DNA from: Mycogone perniciosa
Taxonomy: Eukaryota; Ascomycota; Sordariomycetes; Hypocreales; Hypocreaceae
DNA length: 11,359 bases
Direction: 5' to 3'
NCBI GenBank assembly: GCA_025331125.1
Contig: JAOALB010000367.1
Location: 1 to 11,359, forward strand
Shown: piece after piece, positions 1 to 8,348 of the stretch
How the letters are laid out: the number at the start of each line of letters is the position of its first letter
Position numbering within the stretch: position 1 is the first letter of the stretch
Translations under genes and position numbers: made by a program
Notes under the pieces: generated by a model
Databases searched by the model: none
Told to the model about the DNA's origin: nothing
Seen by the model: only the letters and a program-made list of their open reading frames with translations

Positions 1-74
<74 letters not shown>
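1..74. repeat. 74-nt poly-C homopolymer at the window edge
   Basis: The first 74 bases are uninterrupted C, followed directly by ordinary complex sequence. It is not a fungal telomere, which would read CCCTAA/TTAGGG. Dark-cycle poly-G calls from two-colour sequencing, joined to a contig end and read on the other strand, would look like this, so an artefact is more likely than biology. A true long C tract cannot be excluded. Confidence 0.9.
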
Positions 75-76
<2 letters not shown>

Positions 77-638
77 ACAAGACACAAAGCGCAGTGGGTT
101 ACCAATCCTATGCCACAACTCGCAGAATCCATGCTTACTGGCGAAGAATCAAGCGTATGTGTACGTTCACTGCTACGACAGCTTGCTATTGTCGGATTCT
201 GTTGGGTTCCTTTCTTCCCGATTGCGTCTATAAGTCGATAGCCGGTAACTGGAGCTTTAGGAATCCGTTTCCTCGTACGAGCGGCCAGCCAGCGACGAGT
301 AACGCCCGCAGTCAAGGTGTCCGACTACAAGAGCTCTCCGTGTGGGACGCGTGTGGGACGCGTGTGGGGTGGGGGGGTAAAACATCGGCGATGAGCGAGA
401 AATGCGAACTCTAGACTCGTGTCAACTTTGGGAATGTAGAGTTCGCTTCTAGAAACTGAACCCGCCGTGATCGCTTGGTCTAGATGCGGCAGTCCTCTTA
501 TCTAATGAAACTATTGCAACAATGGGCGGCAATTTATCAGGTTCTTAAACAGTTCCCACACATTTTCCTCATATCTGCAGTCTTTCTATTTAACAAGTTA
601 CTGGGTAGCTGGATAAGCTCATTGGCTCAATAACGCCC
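75..638. other. Stretch without a recognisable gene; short tandem repeat at 340-369
   Basis: I see no gene here. The longest open stretch (94-414, plus) begins at a non-ATG codon and shows no recognisable motif. The one structured item is an 11-nt tandem repeat, GTGTGGGACGC, at 340-350 and 351-361, followed by a partial third copy to 369 and then a G-run. No RNA gene was recognised. Confidence 0.6.
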
Positions 639-803
639 TATGGTTTGCGAAGAATGATGTACTGCTAGTTACTATGGATGGCATAGCCGAGAATTGAGTT
701 GGCATGGTTTGCAATGACATTGCTGCCCTTGAAGCAGTTACTGGTCAATTCTCGGCTATGCCATCCATAGTAACAAGCAGTACATCATTCTTCGCAAACC
801 ATA
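639..803. mobile_element. 165-nt fold-back element with 59-nt arms (MITE-like)
   Basis: The left arm 639-697 and right arm 745-803 are reverse complements at 58 of 59 positions; the only mismatch is in CTGCTAGTTA versus CTGCTTGTTA. The loop is 47 nt. The outermost bases are TA at both ends (639-640 and 802-803), so the element can be read as about 161 nt flanked by a TA target duplication, as in Tc1/mariner-type MITEs. The loop itself holds ATGGTTTGC (704-712) and GTTACT (737-742), blocks also found in the arms, so it may be a degraded third copy. There is no coding capacity. The near-identical arms mean either a young element or conversion between arms. Confidence 0.7.
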
Positions 804-1461
804 ATTGCGCCTGGTGCCAGCGACCTAAGACCTGCTCCTTAAATAATCGTCATCAATCGATAGATGCCACTAGCTTGCAGTAATCGTGATCCCGATCGTA
901 GCGATCCGTGTGTGCGTGTCCAACAATATCTCTGACCGCTCTCAGGCAAGGGGAGGGCGGCAGGTGAGTGCACAAGGCCCTCTATTGACAAGAGGTGGTG
1001 TTGTCGCTTTCATTCGAGCTCGTCTGGCTAAGGCGGGTTGTCTTTTTGCCTGTTAGATAACTGCATTCCCTCATGATCCCCTAAGCAGGAGAAGGCTGGC
1101 GTCTTTGCCATTAATGAGGCCGCTGTCGTTGCGTGAAATCGCAACACTCTGATAGCCATCGTTGGCACTAGAACCGTGAATAGTGTCGCATCGATTGAGG
1201 GACGTCAAAGTTGAATTTGCTCCCGTGGACAAATGGCATCGCTTGTGGACACAAAGCTAGGTTGACACGAGATGTTCATATCTTGATTCTGTGTTGCTTT
1301 GTCCTCTGGAGAAAAGGCAGGTGTGGAAGGCGATGATTGGACGAATGCGGATGAGGAATAAGCAGGACTGCCTGGTCAGAAACTGACGACACAACACTCG
1401 TCACTTGTCTATTGCAACCCAGGTTATATGGTCACGGAATGGGTCGGAACAGCGTCTTGCG
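804..1461. other. Stretch without a recognisable gene
   Basis: Mixed-composition sequence with no long open frame, no tRNA-like T-arm and no strong repeat that I can see by eye. It separates the fold-back element from the LTR-like fragment. Confidence 0.55.
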
Positions 1462-1600
1462 CGTCACGACTACGGTACGTACCCGGATCAATAGACGGAA
1501 CGACGGACCAATCATAGGAGGATCACGCTTGGCAACTGTGATCTGATGATCCTGTCAACTCACTCATGGGTGATTTTATTATATTGGTGAGTATAGAGTT
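1462..1600 (+). mobile_element. Degenerate LTR-like fragment
   Basis: This stretch shares ordered blocks with the sequence at the right edge of the window (11286-11359): TCACGAC, CCCGG, an exact 11-mer CGGAACGACGG (1496-1506) followed by CCAAT, and then GATCAC (1521-1526). The right copy starts TGTCACGACC, a typical LTR start with the TG dinucleotide; here the first base is C. Between the blocks the copies differ in length by about 9 nt. The right limit is not defined: AT-rich sequence with a TATA-like run (about 1575-1586) follows, which could be the core promoter of an LTR. I infer a decayed solo LTR or fragment, probably Gypsy-type; no terminal CA or target duplication was found. Confidence 0.45.
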
Positions 1601-3225
1601 CTGGTAACTGGCGAGGCGCGATCGGGAGATGAGGTCACTGGCATACTAATGTGTAGCTCTCAGACTAGCCAACCAGTGGCCCATCATCCCACAGTCGCAT
1701 TTTAATGCTTATGATCACACGACTTGGATGCCGAGAGCACATGGTACATTAATTATGAGCTTCACGGTAGGTCATATATGGATGTCTTATGCACTTCAGG
1801 CTGCGAGCAGATTTATACAAAAAAAACGATTTAATTAGACAACAATGGTCTACCCTTTAATAAATGCGGATACTAGCAATCGATGTCAACGTCAGGAATG
1901 GCTTCAAGTCCGAATTCGGCATACATCTTCAGTCCGCAACCATTTATCCAAATATTTATCCGTAACTGATATTCAGGCTGTTTTATTTATCCTATTCTAT
2001 CCATCCAGAATGGCTAAACGCCAATTTACTGTGTACTTAAACAACAGCTTTTCCCACTCAACTTGGGATCAGCAGAAGAGTATTAATTAAATCGTTCCAA
2101 GTTATCTATGTGTAGTCAAACTGTTGATGTGTGGATTGATAATCGATTCTGTCAACGCAGATGGAGACATGATTTGAACGACGTTATTATCTTAATAGTC
2201 CGTATTTCGATAATTACTAAGACTTAGTATCTATATCGAGATATCTATGCATCTCCCTTTCCCATGTAGCTTGCAAAATTTATTCACCACCAGTTCCTCA
2301 ACCTCTTCAAATACCTGCTTCCCTAGGGGTCGTCGATATTACCTAGATTGGCTCCTATATGACATTATATTCCATGGATCCATTTGATCATCTTCAAGTC
2401 TCGCTAAAGCGTAAGAGCTTATATTCCTAAATGCTGCTAGTCGAAACTCGTTTTTTTACATGCTTTCTCCTCTACGGCTCCTAGGTGGTAAGATTCCTCG
2501 CTGCCGCTTGTGAACCGCAATCGGTTCAGAGATAGGCTCGCTGGATTCTCAAGGAGTCCTCCACAGGCTGCTGGTGACAGAGTCGCACCCTCCTGAACCG
2601 GCTAGCGAGGGAGATGCAGTGAGGAAGGGAAGTTCTACGAAATATTAGATTGTGGAGATCAATGAATGGCTAGTAGCATGTCATCTTTAGTGTCAGTATA
2701 TCTATTTTCGTAGCCGTGAAGTCGATATCACTGGAAAAGGAAGCAGAAGAGAAGAATGATTAGATAGCGAGGGAGATGTTCGCGGACCTGTAACCTTATA
2801 TATAGACAAATCCTATTCCTCCATACCCATAATAACTACACGACGAGCGCGGAGATGACTGGAGGGAGAAACTTTTACCGGGCTCATTGGAGGGATATAT
2901 CAGTTTCCTTTTCTCAAGGGCCCCCTGAATGCGCGAACCCCGCTCATCTTAAGTCATCGGTGGTAAAGAAGCAGGCCTCTGCGGCCAGCGAATGCGCCTG
3001 CACTTTTTTGATTCCACACAGCCTTGCATTGCACAGCTTGCATGCGTCTTTACTAGCGTCCTCCACGAATCCTGTTTATTCTCTTCCGAACAAGTCGAGT
3101 TAATCGCAAGCAGCAGCCGAGTCGGGAACTTGCGCTCTATCTCAATAAGATCTAAACTAGTTATAGATCCAAGCGTGATTGTCAGACCACCTGACTCTGC
3201 AACATTATCTTGGAGCAACCAATCT
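1601..3225. other. Gene-free, partly AT-rich stretch
   Basis: No gene is supported. Several open frames of 60-90 codons exist (for example 1845-2090 plus and 2949-3218 minus), but they overlap on opposite strands, start at poor codons and lack recognisable motifs. About 1800-2470 is visibly AT-rich. A 14-nt direct repeat, TAGCGAGGGAGATG, occurs at 2603-2616 and 2765-2778. It may be decayed transposon or accessory-element DNA, but I recognise no protein relic. Confidence 0.5.
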
Positions 3226-4328
3226 TCAGGGGTTTAGGCACGAGCCGTGGTGCGGGAAGCTGTAAATATGAAAATCGTATAATTTAATACAGCTTGCTAG
3301 GAAACTTGGGAGACGATCTTTCCGCTTTCGTGCGGCTGCAGGCATACAGCTAAGGGGTATAAAAAATATCGCCCGAGTCAGCGAGTATCTACACGACGGT
3401 CTTATATGCGCTGTAAATATAGTTGCAGATCGTGGGCCAACACCGGTGGTACTCTTATCGAATAGCGGTCTGATAATGTTGTGCCGACTGTGAGAGTTCA
3501 GCTCGCTAACGCCTAAACGAACGCAAGGTTCCATCAGTCGTCTCGCCGCGTACATAAAGAGGGGGACTGATAAAACCTCTGCGAAGTAATAGGACCAGCT
3601 AGACTAATCACGGTATAGGTCCATAAAGGTAAGCCTTATAAAGCGGGGCAGACTTAAGCGCACTACCTAATCCAAGATGAGCTGTTATCGTCGCGGAGTC
3701 ATTAAAGCACCCCAGGCATAGCCTTCGCCAAGTCGCTGGCGGGATTTAAGGAACAGGGATAATCGTAGCTGTAGCGTTTTATCGCTAGAGCATTGACAAT
3801 AAGGACAAGTCGGGGCTAGATTAAGCTCAGCGAGTGATAGTTCTTCTACCTCTAAAGCGTTAAGGGAGAGACAGGAAAGCCCACTAGTGGAGATAAGCCA
3901 AAGGAATAGGTGGATGAAGGTGTAATATGTAAAGTCGATAGGTAGAATACCCCAGGATTATAATCTTAGCATAGCTGTATATAGTAAAAAGGAAGCTATG
4001 CGAGAGGGGCGTAATTAGATAAGGAGGGGTTTTCAGGTCGAATATAGCGTATAGAAGGGCGAGCGAATAGAGAGAGGCGATTTTTGTTATAGAAATCCCT
4101 AAAGCAACTGGAAGTTGAAAGTTTTTAAGGGGAAGGGGGTTGCTTGAATTAAAAGGCGGTGGAGGGCGTCAGGAATTTGCAATGACTGACTTGATCCGAA
4201 CGCTTCTTTTGTCAAGTATTTTATTTAAGCAGGGTCCATTACAGGAATATTAATCTTCATCTGCATGCTTAAAGTTTCATAGAGTAGCTGTCTAACAAAT
4301 ATCTACCCTCTGCGTTATGAGATACCCA
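3226..4328. other. TpA-rich, probably RIP-mutated gene-free stretch
   Basis: From about 3600 to 4150 the sequence is rich in TA dinucleotides and poor in CA. A hand count over 3901-4020 gives about 18 TpA against 14 ApT, and about 8 CpA+TpG against 10 ApC+GpT, both in the direction expected of repeat-induced point mutation (C-to-T at CpA). On the minus strand, 3957-3685 stays open for 90 codons without an early ATG and contains a C-P-Y-C-x-C cluster; it could be a relic reading frame but I do not recognise it. The last 100-200 bases probably include the 3' untranslated part of the recombinase gene to the right. Confidence 0.5.
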
Positions 4329-7184
4329 TCAATCCCAACCCTCTACCCAAAACTCCTCACCAGCGTGAGGGTCAGGGGACCCATCTTTACAATCCCAATC
4401 CTCAGCATAATCAGTCTCTTCCATTGATTGATCGGAGAGCAGGCGCATCTTCTTTGCTGGGCAAGCATTATCTGAATGCCACTCCTCTGAGCTAACCGTA
4501 GTTCTTTTCCTTTTCTTTGCGACATTCAGTTGCTTGATTTTATCCGGATAATCCCCCTTTATCTCCGTAAGCATAATTTCTGATCTGAGAGCGGGGTCTA
4601 CAGCTATCTCATTATGCCGACTCTCGTCGCTGACGAGCCTTGCTCCAGGGACTTCCCCACCACCATGGGCGTCTCTCAAGTGCGCCACCCAGACAACCTG
4701 ACCATCGATTAATGTCGGCTCTTGTCCGGGGCATTCCGGACATTGAAATGGATGAGAGATTTTCCTGGAATGTCTTTTGTTGAGATGCTGTGTGAATCCT
4801 CTTGCTGTGAAGAAGCCCCGGCATAATGGGCAATACGCCGTTTTCATCGTCTTGGATTGAAGGTTTGGTGCATGTATCTTGCCATGCAGTCGCTCGACAT
4901 GACTGCTCCAAGCACATGGGTTGGCCTCGATCATGCACTCACCCCACCCGAGACTTCTACATTCTGGGCAGGAGAAAGGGTGCTTAAAATCATGAGACTT
5001 CTGAACATGTCTGGTGAGTGAAGACTTGCTAAAAAAATCACCACAGCCGAGGAGGCATCGTGGCTTCTCGTAAGTCTCGAGCTTGAGATCCCCGGTCATG
5101 GGGTCAGCACCCTTATCATCCTCGCCCTCCGAGGCTTGTCCTTTCACGTATGCCACAATCTTGTCCGGAAGCGTTGTGGGAGGCGTTCGGTCCGTGAGCA
5201 GTGAAGAAATCTTCTCAGCGACGGCGTTGCTGGCCTGGAAAAGCACTCGTCGCGGATTAGTGGCTAAAGGATCATATAAATGCGTGGTTGGCTTCCCCTG
5301 TGCCCGTAGTCTATCAACCTCCGCAAAGTAAGTTCGACGTTTATCTCGCAGCGTGAGGTTCTCCAGGCAGTCATATATGTGTTGAATTCGTCCCCAAATT
5401 TTCCCTTCCTCCTTGCTTTTCAGCCCATGTTTTTTCCGTATAGCCGCCAGCTCCTGTCTCAAGGTCTTAATGTCATTTCGTTCATCGAACTGGCCTTTCT
5501 CTTCTTGAGTGAGGTAGAGAGGTGCATAGGGGTCCCGTCGCAAGAAGGCATTAGATATGACAGACCATAGGGCGTCATCTTGTTTACCAAGCTCACCGAA
5601 CGCAATCTCAGGCAGCTTATTTCGTACTTGGACGGGCTGATAGGACATTTCGAAGACTTCCGTTGAATTTGAAAGGACGTAGTTTCGTACGGCTGAGGTT
5701 AAGCTTCCTGTGACGAACAAAAATAAGGTGTCAGTCAATAAAGAGCATGACGACCACCATCGATGCCAACCTACCATCAAGCCGCCCCCCTGCGCCAACT
5801 CTCAGTGAATAGGGCCGCTTTCTCTCACGAGACCCTGCGACAAAATATACACGATTCCAAATGCCCAAAAACTGATTGTATGATATTGGAACAATCTTCT
5901 TTTTCTCTTCCAGCACCTCAGCCCTCCACTCAAGTCGCACGTAATTCACGCCTTTCTCGAGCGGCCCGGGACAGAGGACCTGGTCGCATGAGTCATAGCC
6001 AGCTTTGAAAGCATTATCGGCAATAGCCCTAATTGTGAAAAGTGTGACGAGACAAAGTAATTTGTGTGGCACAAGTGTCATAGGAACGCGCAATCTGACT
6101 CGATACAGTGTTGTCAGTCACACTGAGATTCAAGTCAGAAGATGTATAGAAGGTTACACTACCTAGAGCGCTGATCCCTCTGGATGCGATTCTTTCGTTG
6201 TTTGACGTGGTGAATGGTAATAAATACCACTGGCCAAGTTCTGGAGGGAACTTTCTGGTCTCTCACCCAAGCAAGCTCAATATCCTCATACCTGATGTTC
6301 ACTAGACTGCCTGGCCTCCAGCCGCCAATTCCGCCCAACAGCGTGGCACAGTGAAATGCGAGCCGCGTGCTGGGTCTGCACGCTATATCCCGTGCCCTTG
6401 TCCAGACTGTGTCGAGGCAAAAGATGACATCTTCTGCTGTCATCTCAGACTTCTCAAAACTCTGCTCGAGAGAAAGACCGAGTTCAATAGCTAAATGTGG
6501 TATCCACTATACTCATCTCGGGCTGTCAGAAAAATGGCGCCGAATATGAGAGGAGGTAAGAACTCACTCGAGCTATCTCGTAAGCTGGACTACGACCATG
6601 ACCAATATTGCGGGATGAAAAGTTGAGTGACCAGAATGACGCGTTGGCTCGATCTTCCCTTCGCTTCGCTTTCATTACCCTGCTGTCGGCCTCGTTGACA
6701 AGAAGAGTCCATGTGTCTTCAACCGAGCAGGCACTCTGAATGGTCCGCACTTCTTCATACTCCTCCGCCCCTAAACATGGGCGTTTCGTAACTGAGTTTT
6801 CGACATACAGCCTTAAAAATGTTTGGAATATCGATTGGACATCCTCTGAACCAATACGGAGGTCAATCCAGACACGTTCAGGATCAATGTTAATAGACTC
6901 GGCGAAGCTAGATGATTACCTTAGCACCAGCTAGATAGAGGCCAGAAGTTAGGAAAGAAAGGAGTGTCGTACCATCGCCAATTCTCCCATACTCTATCAC
7001 GGCGCTTTTGTGTATCCGGGTCTATATATGAGTCTTTGTCCAGTGGGTTTGCTTGATATTGCTTCAGTGTAGCCAGAGCAATGTCTGCATTAAAAGCCCG
7101 TTGGCGAGGTCGCTCGAAGGGACGAGGTCCTTGAGAGGAAATCACGCCATGTTTAGAGCGAGTCAAGGCAGTAGGGAAGGCCAT
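4329..7184 (-). CDS. DUF3435 (FluG-domain) tyrosine recombinase with C2H2-type fingers; Starship captain-like
   Basis: Five exons on the minus strand, 7184-6973, 6907-6568, 6506-6163, 6094-5775 and 5707-4329, splice in phase to 864 aa; the four introns are 65, 61, 68 and 67 nt with GT...AG ends. The start ATG has A at -3 and G at +4. Residues about 185-430 carry a tyrosine-recombinase core: Arg248 in GWRPGSL, a likely beta-hairpin lysine (286) in HHVKQRKN, YSLR (394-397) in the H-x-x-R position, and Tyr428 in EMSYQP as predicted nucleophile. The usual His before the tyrosine (LSHST in relatives, from memory) is Asn419. The C-terminal half has four C2H2-type fingers (C623/C627-H639/H644; C652/C655-H675/H680; C698/C701-H713/H718; C728/C731-H748/H753) and a basic KKRKR (803-807), a likely nuclear signal. 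The family includes Starship captains, which cut and join element ends; many members are annotated only as FluG-domain or C2H2 proteins. No in-frame stop or frameshift was found. Confidence 0.88.
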
Positions 7185-7703
7185 GATAGTGGTTTAAATA
7201 GCGATTGACCGAAGCAAAGGTAAAGAAGGAAGAAGTTTACGCACATCCACGAGAGGACAAAGGACCCAGGGCAGGTTTTTATACATGCAGTGACTACGGA
7301 AAAGCACGGAGAACCATAACAAATAAAGAAATGGTAGGGTGTAATAACCAGCGCTCGCCCGTTCCAGAGCACCATCATCCAAGGAAGGCGAAGGCTGTGG
7401 GGAACGCCGCAATGCAATGCAAAAGCGTACCAGCACATGAGGCGGGAAAGCGGGCGCTTCTCGTCTCATTAAAATAAGGAGACGAGGGAGGGTATAGTAC
7501 CCATCGTCTGGCCTTGCTTCCGGCGCTCTCGGGGCTGAAGGAGGGGTGCGGTTTGTTCACAGCGCTTCGGTATCGGAGGCCGGACAAAACGGTAGCGGAG
7601 ATGTAGACGGGGCCTACCCTCTCCGTGGAAACGGCGGCCGGCCCAAGCAGACAACGGAGGGCCGGGCCGGCAAAACCTCGGTGAAGTCCGATGACTAGGG
7701 TGG
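7185..7703. promoter_or_regulatory. Recombinase upstream region and putative element end, with GC-rich hairpins
   Basis: These roughly 520 bases separate the recombinase start codon from the start of 5S homology and should hold its promoter and the terminal sequence of the element. TATTTAAA occurs just upstream of the ATG (7193-7200), too close for a normal TATA box and more likely leader sequence. Near the presumed end two inverted repeats interlock: CTCCGT (7621-7626) with ACGGAG (7654-7659), and GCCGGCCC (7637-7644) with GGGCCGGC (7664-7671). Such GC-rich structure could be a recombinase binding region or simply local composition. Open frames on both strands here have no recognisable motif. 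Confidence 0.4.
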
Positions 7704-7793
7704 GTTCCCCGTCCGCTCTCCCATAGTCAAGCTAATAAGAGGCAGATTAGTAGCCAGGTGGGTGACCACTGGCGAACACCGGCTGTTGTATGT
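7702..7793 (+). rRNA. 5S rRNA gene lacking its 5' end (about 90 nt remain)
   Basis: From about 7702 the sequence follows fungal 5S rRNA as I remember it: CCCGTCCGCTCTCCCATAG (7708-7726) matches the Neurospora-type 5S exactly. From 7708 to the end at TGTTGTATGT (7784-7793) the alignment runs about 86 nt without gaps. The C-box region keeps its helix by paired changes: CCAG (7754-7757) faces CTGG (7769-7772), where the usual gene has TTGG and CCAG-type bases, suggesting a once-functional variant. The first 28-30 nt are missing: nothing upstream resembles ACATACGACC, and no sequence pairs with the 3' strand of helix I. The internal polymerase III control region is largely retained, but the product could not fold as normal 5S. 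Break position is uncertain by about 10 nt. Confidence 0.82.
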
Positions 7794-7810
7794 CTGTTTG
7801 ATATTTTTGT
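7794..7810 (+). terminator. T-rich polymerase III-type terminator after the 5S sequence
   Basis: Directly after the 5S 3' end comes a T-rich tract with TTT at 7797-7799 and a run of five T at 7804-7808. RNA polymerase III stops at runs of four or more T, so this is the expected terminator. It supports the 3' end placed at about 7793. Confidence 0.5.
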
Positions 7811-8348
7811 AGGGGTTTACTGTAGCTTCTTTTTTTTGCAGATTATCTGAAAGTGTACAAGTCATTCAAAATTAAACTGCTAAATATAATCTGATTGCAG
7901 TCAGTTACTATGACATATGGTCATGTATAGATACGTGAGCGATTGAATCGAGACAGAGAAGTATAGGTCATATTGGAGAGTAATCCTTCCAAAAGACAGA
8001 ATTCGCTCCCTTATCCTGCTGCTATTTGACCGATTGCTGGAGTTTCCCTCGGTTTCTCCAAATTGTTAAGAATCACTATAGGCTTTTTTGATTACTCATG
8101 GGCAAAAGCCGACGGTCTTTTGTTTGTTCTTTTTACATTCCCGAATGACACTGAACATGTAAGAATATCGGTCTTGTTAGAAGGCCTCACCGCAGCAGCT
8201 TAGCCACTGTCTAAGCCACAGCCTAATAAAACAACTGAATTCTAGATAGATATAAGAACGCAAGAGCCCTCAGAGCATTCGTGGGTTGTCACTAGAGAAA
8301 GTTCCCAGCACTTATTTAAGCTTAAACTTAGTCATATTCCCTTATGTG
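7811..8348. other. Intergenic stretch and promoter of the GRDP-like gene
   Basis: I see no gene between the 5S remnant and the next reading frame. The sequence is AT-rich with several T-runs. A TATAAG motif at 8251-8256 lies about 93 nt upstream of the proposed start codon at 8349 and is a plausible core promoter element. An upstream ATG at 8098 opens a frame of only about a dozen codons. Confidence 0.4.

Larger units (their letters stand above)
1..7703 (-). mobile_element. Candidate Starship giant transposon, captain end
   Basis: This is inferred from layout. A DUF3435 tyrosine recombinase lies about 0.5 kb inside a junction where a 5S rRNA sequence begins abruptly without its 5' part. In Starships the captain is normally the first gene, transcribed inward from the element's 5' end; here that end would be near 7692-7707 and the element would extend left past base 1. 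The DNA inside (gene-poor, RIP-like, with other transposon fragments) fits an accessory element and contrasts with the gene-dense right side. The opposite end, the missing 5S 5' fragment and cargo genes are not in the window, so true size and cargo are unknown. An alternative is a free-standing DUF3435 gene or relic next to an unrelated 5S pseudogene. Confidence 0.5.

Noticed and set aside
1..74. Poly-C as a telomere
   Set aside because: It lacks the CCCTAA/TTAGGG repeat of filamentous fungi.
94..414. 106-codon open frame on the plus strand
   Set aside because: It starts at GTG, has no recognisable motif, and overlaps a tandem repeat and a G-run.
2480..2540. Possible tRNA-like segment around CGGTTCAGAG
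   Set aside because: The T-arm consensus GTTCRANNC is not met and no matching acceptor stem was found.
2949..3218. 89-codon frame on the minus strand with overlapping plus-strand frames
   Set aside because: No domain, poor start, and equally long frames on the other strand; most likely chance.
3226..3555. 109-codon frame on the minus strand
   Set aside because: No recognisable motif, and it adjoins TA-rich, RIP-like DNA; not supported as a gene.
4329..7184. Recombinase gene as a developmental FluG (glutamine synthetase-like) protein
   Set aside because: The 'FluG domain' name is a database label for DUF3435; the motifs are of tyrosine-recombinase type and no glutamine synthetase signature is present.
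7194..7654. Several overlapping frames on both strands upstream of the recombinase
   Set aside because: They overlap each other on both strands, start mostly at non-ATG codons and lack motifs; the region is better read as promoter and element end.
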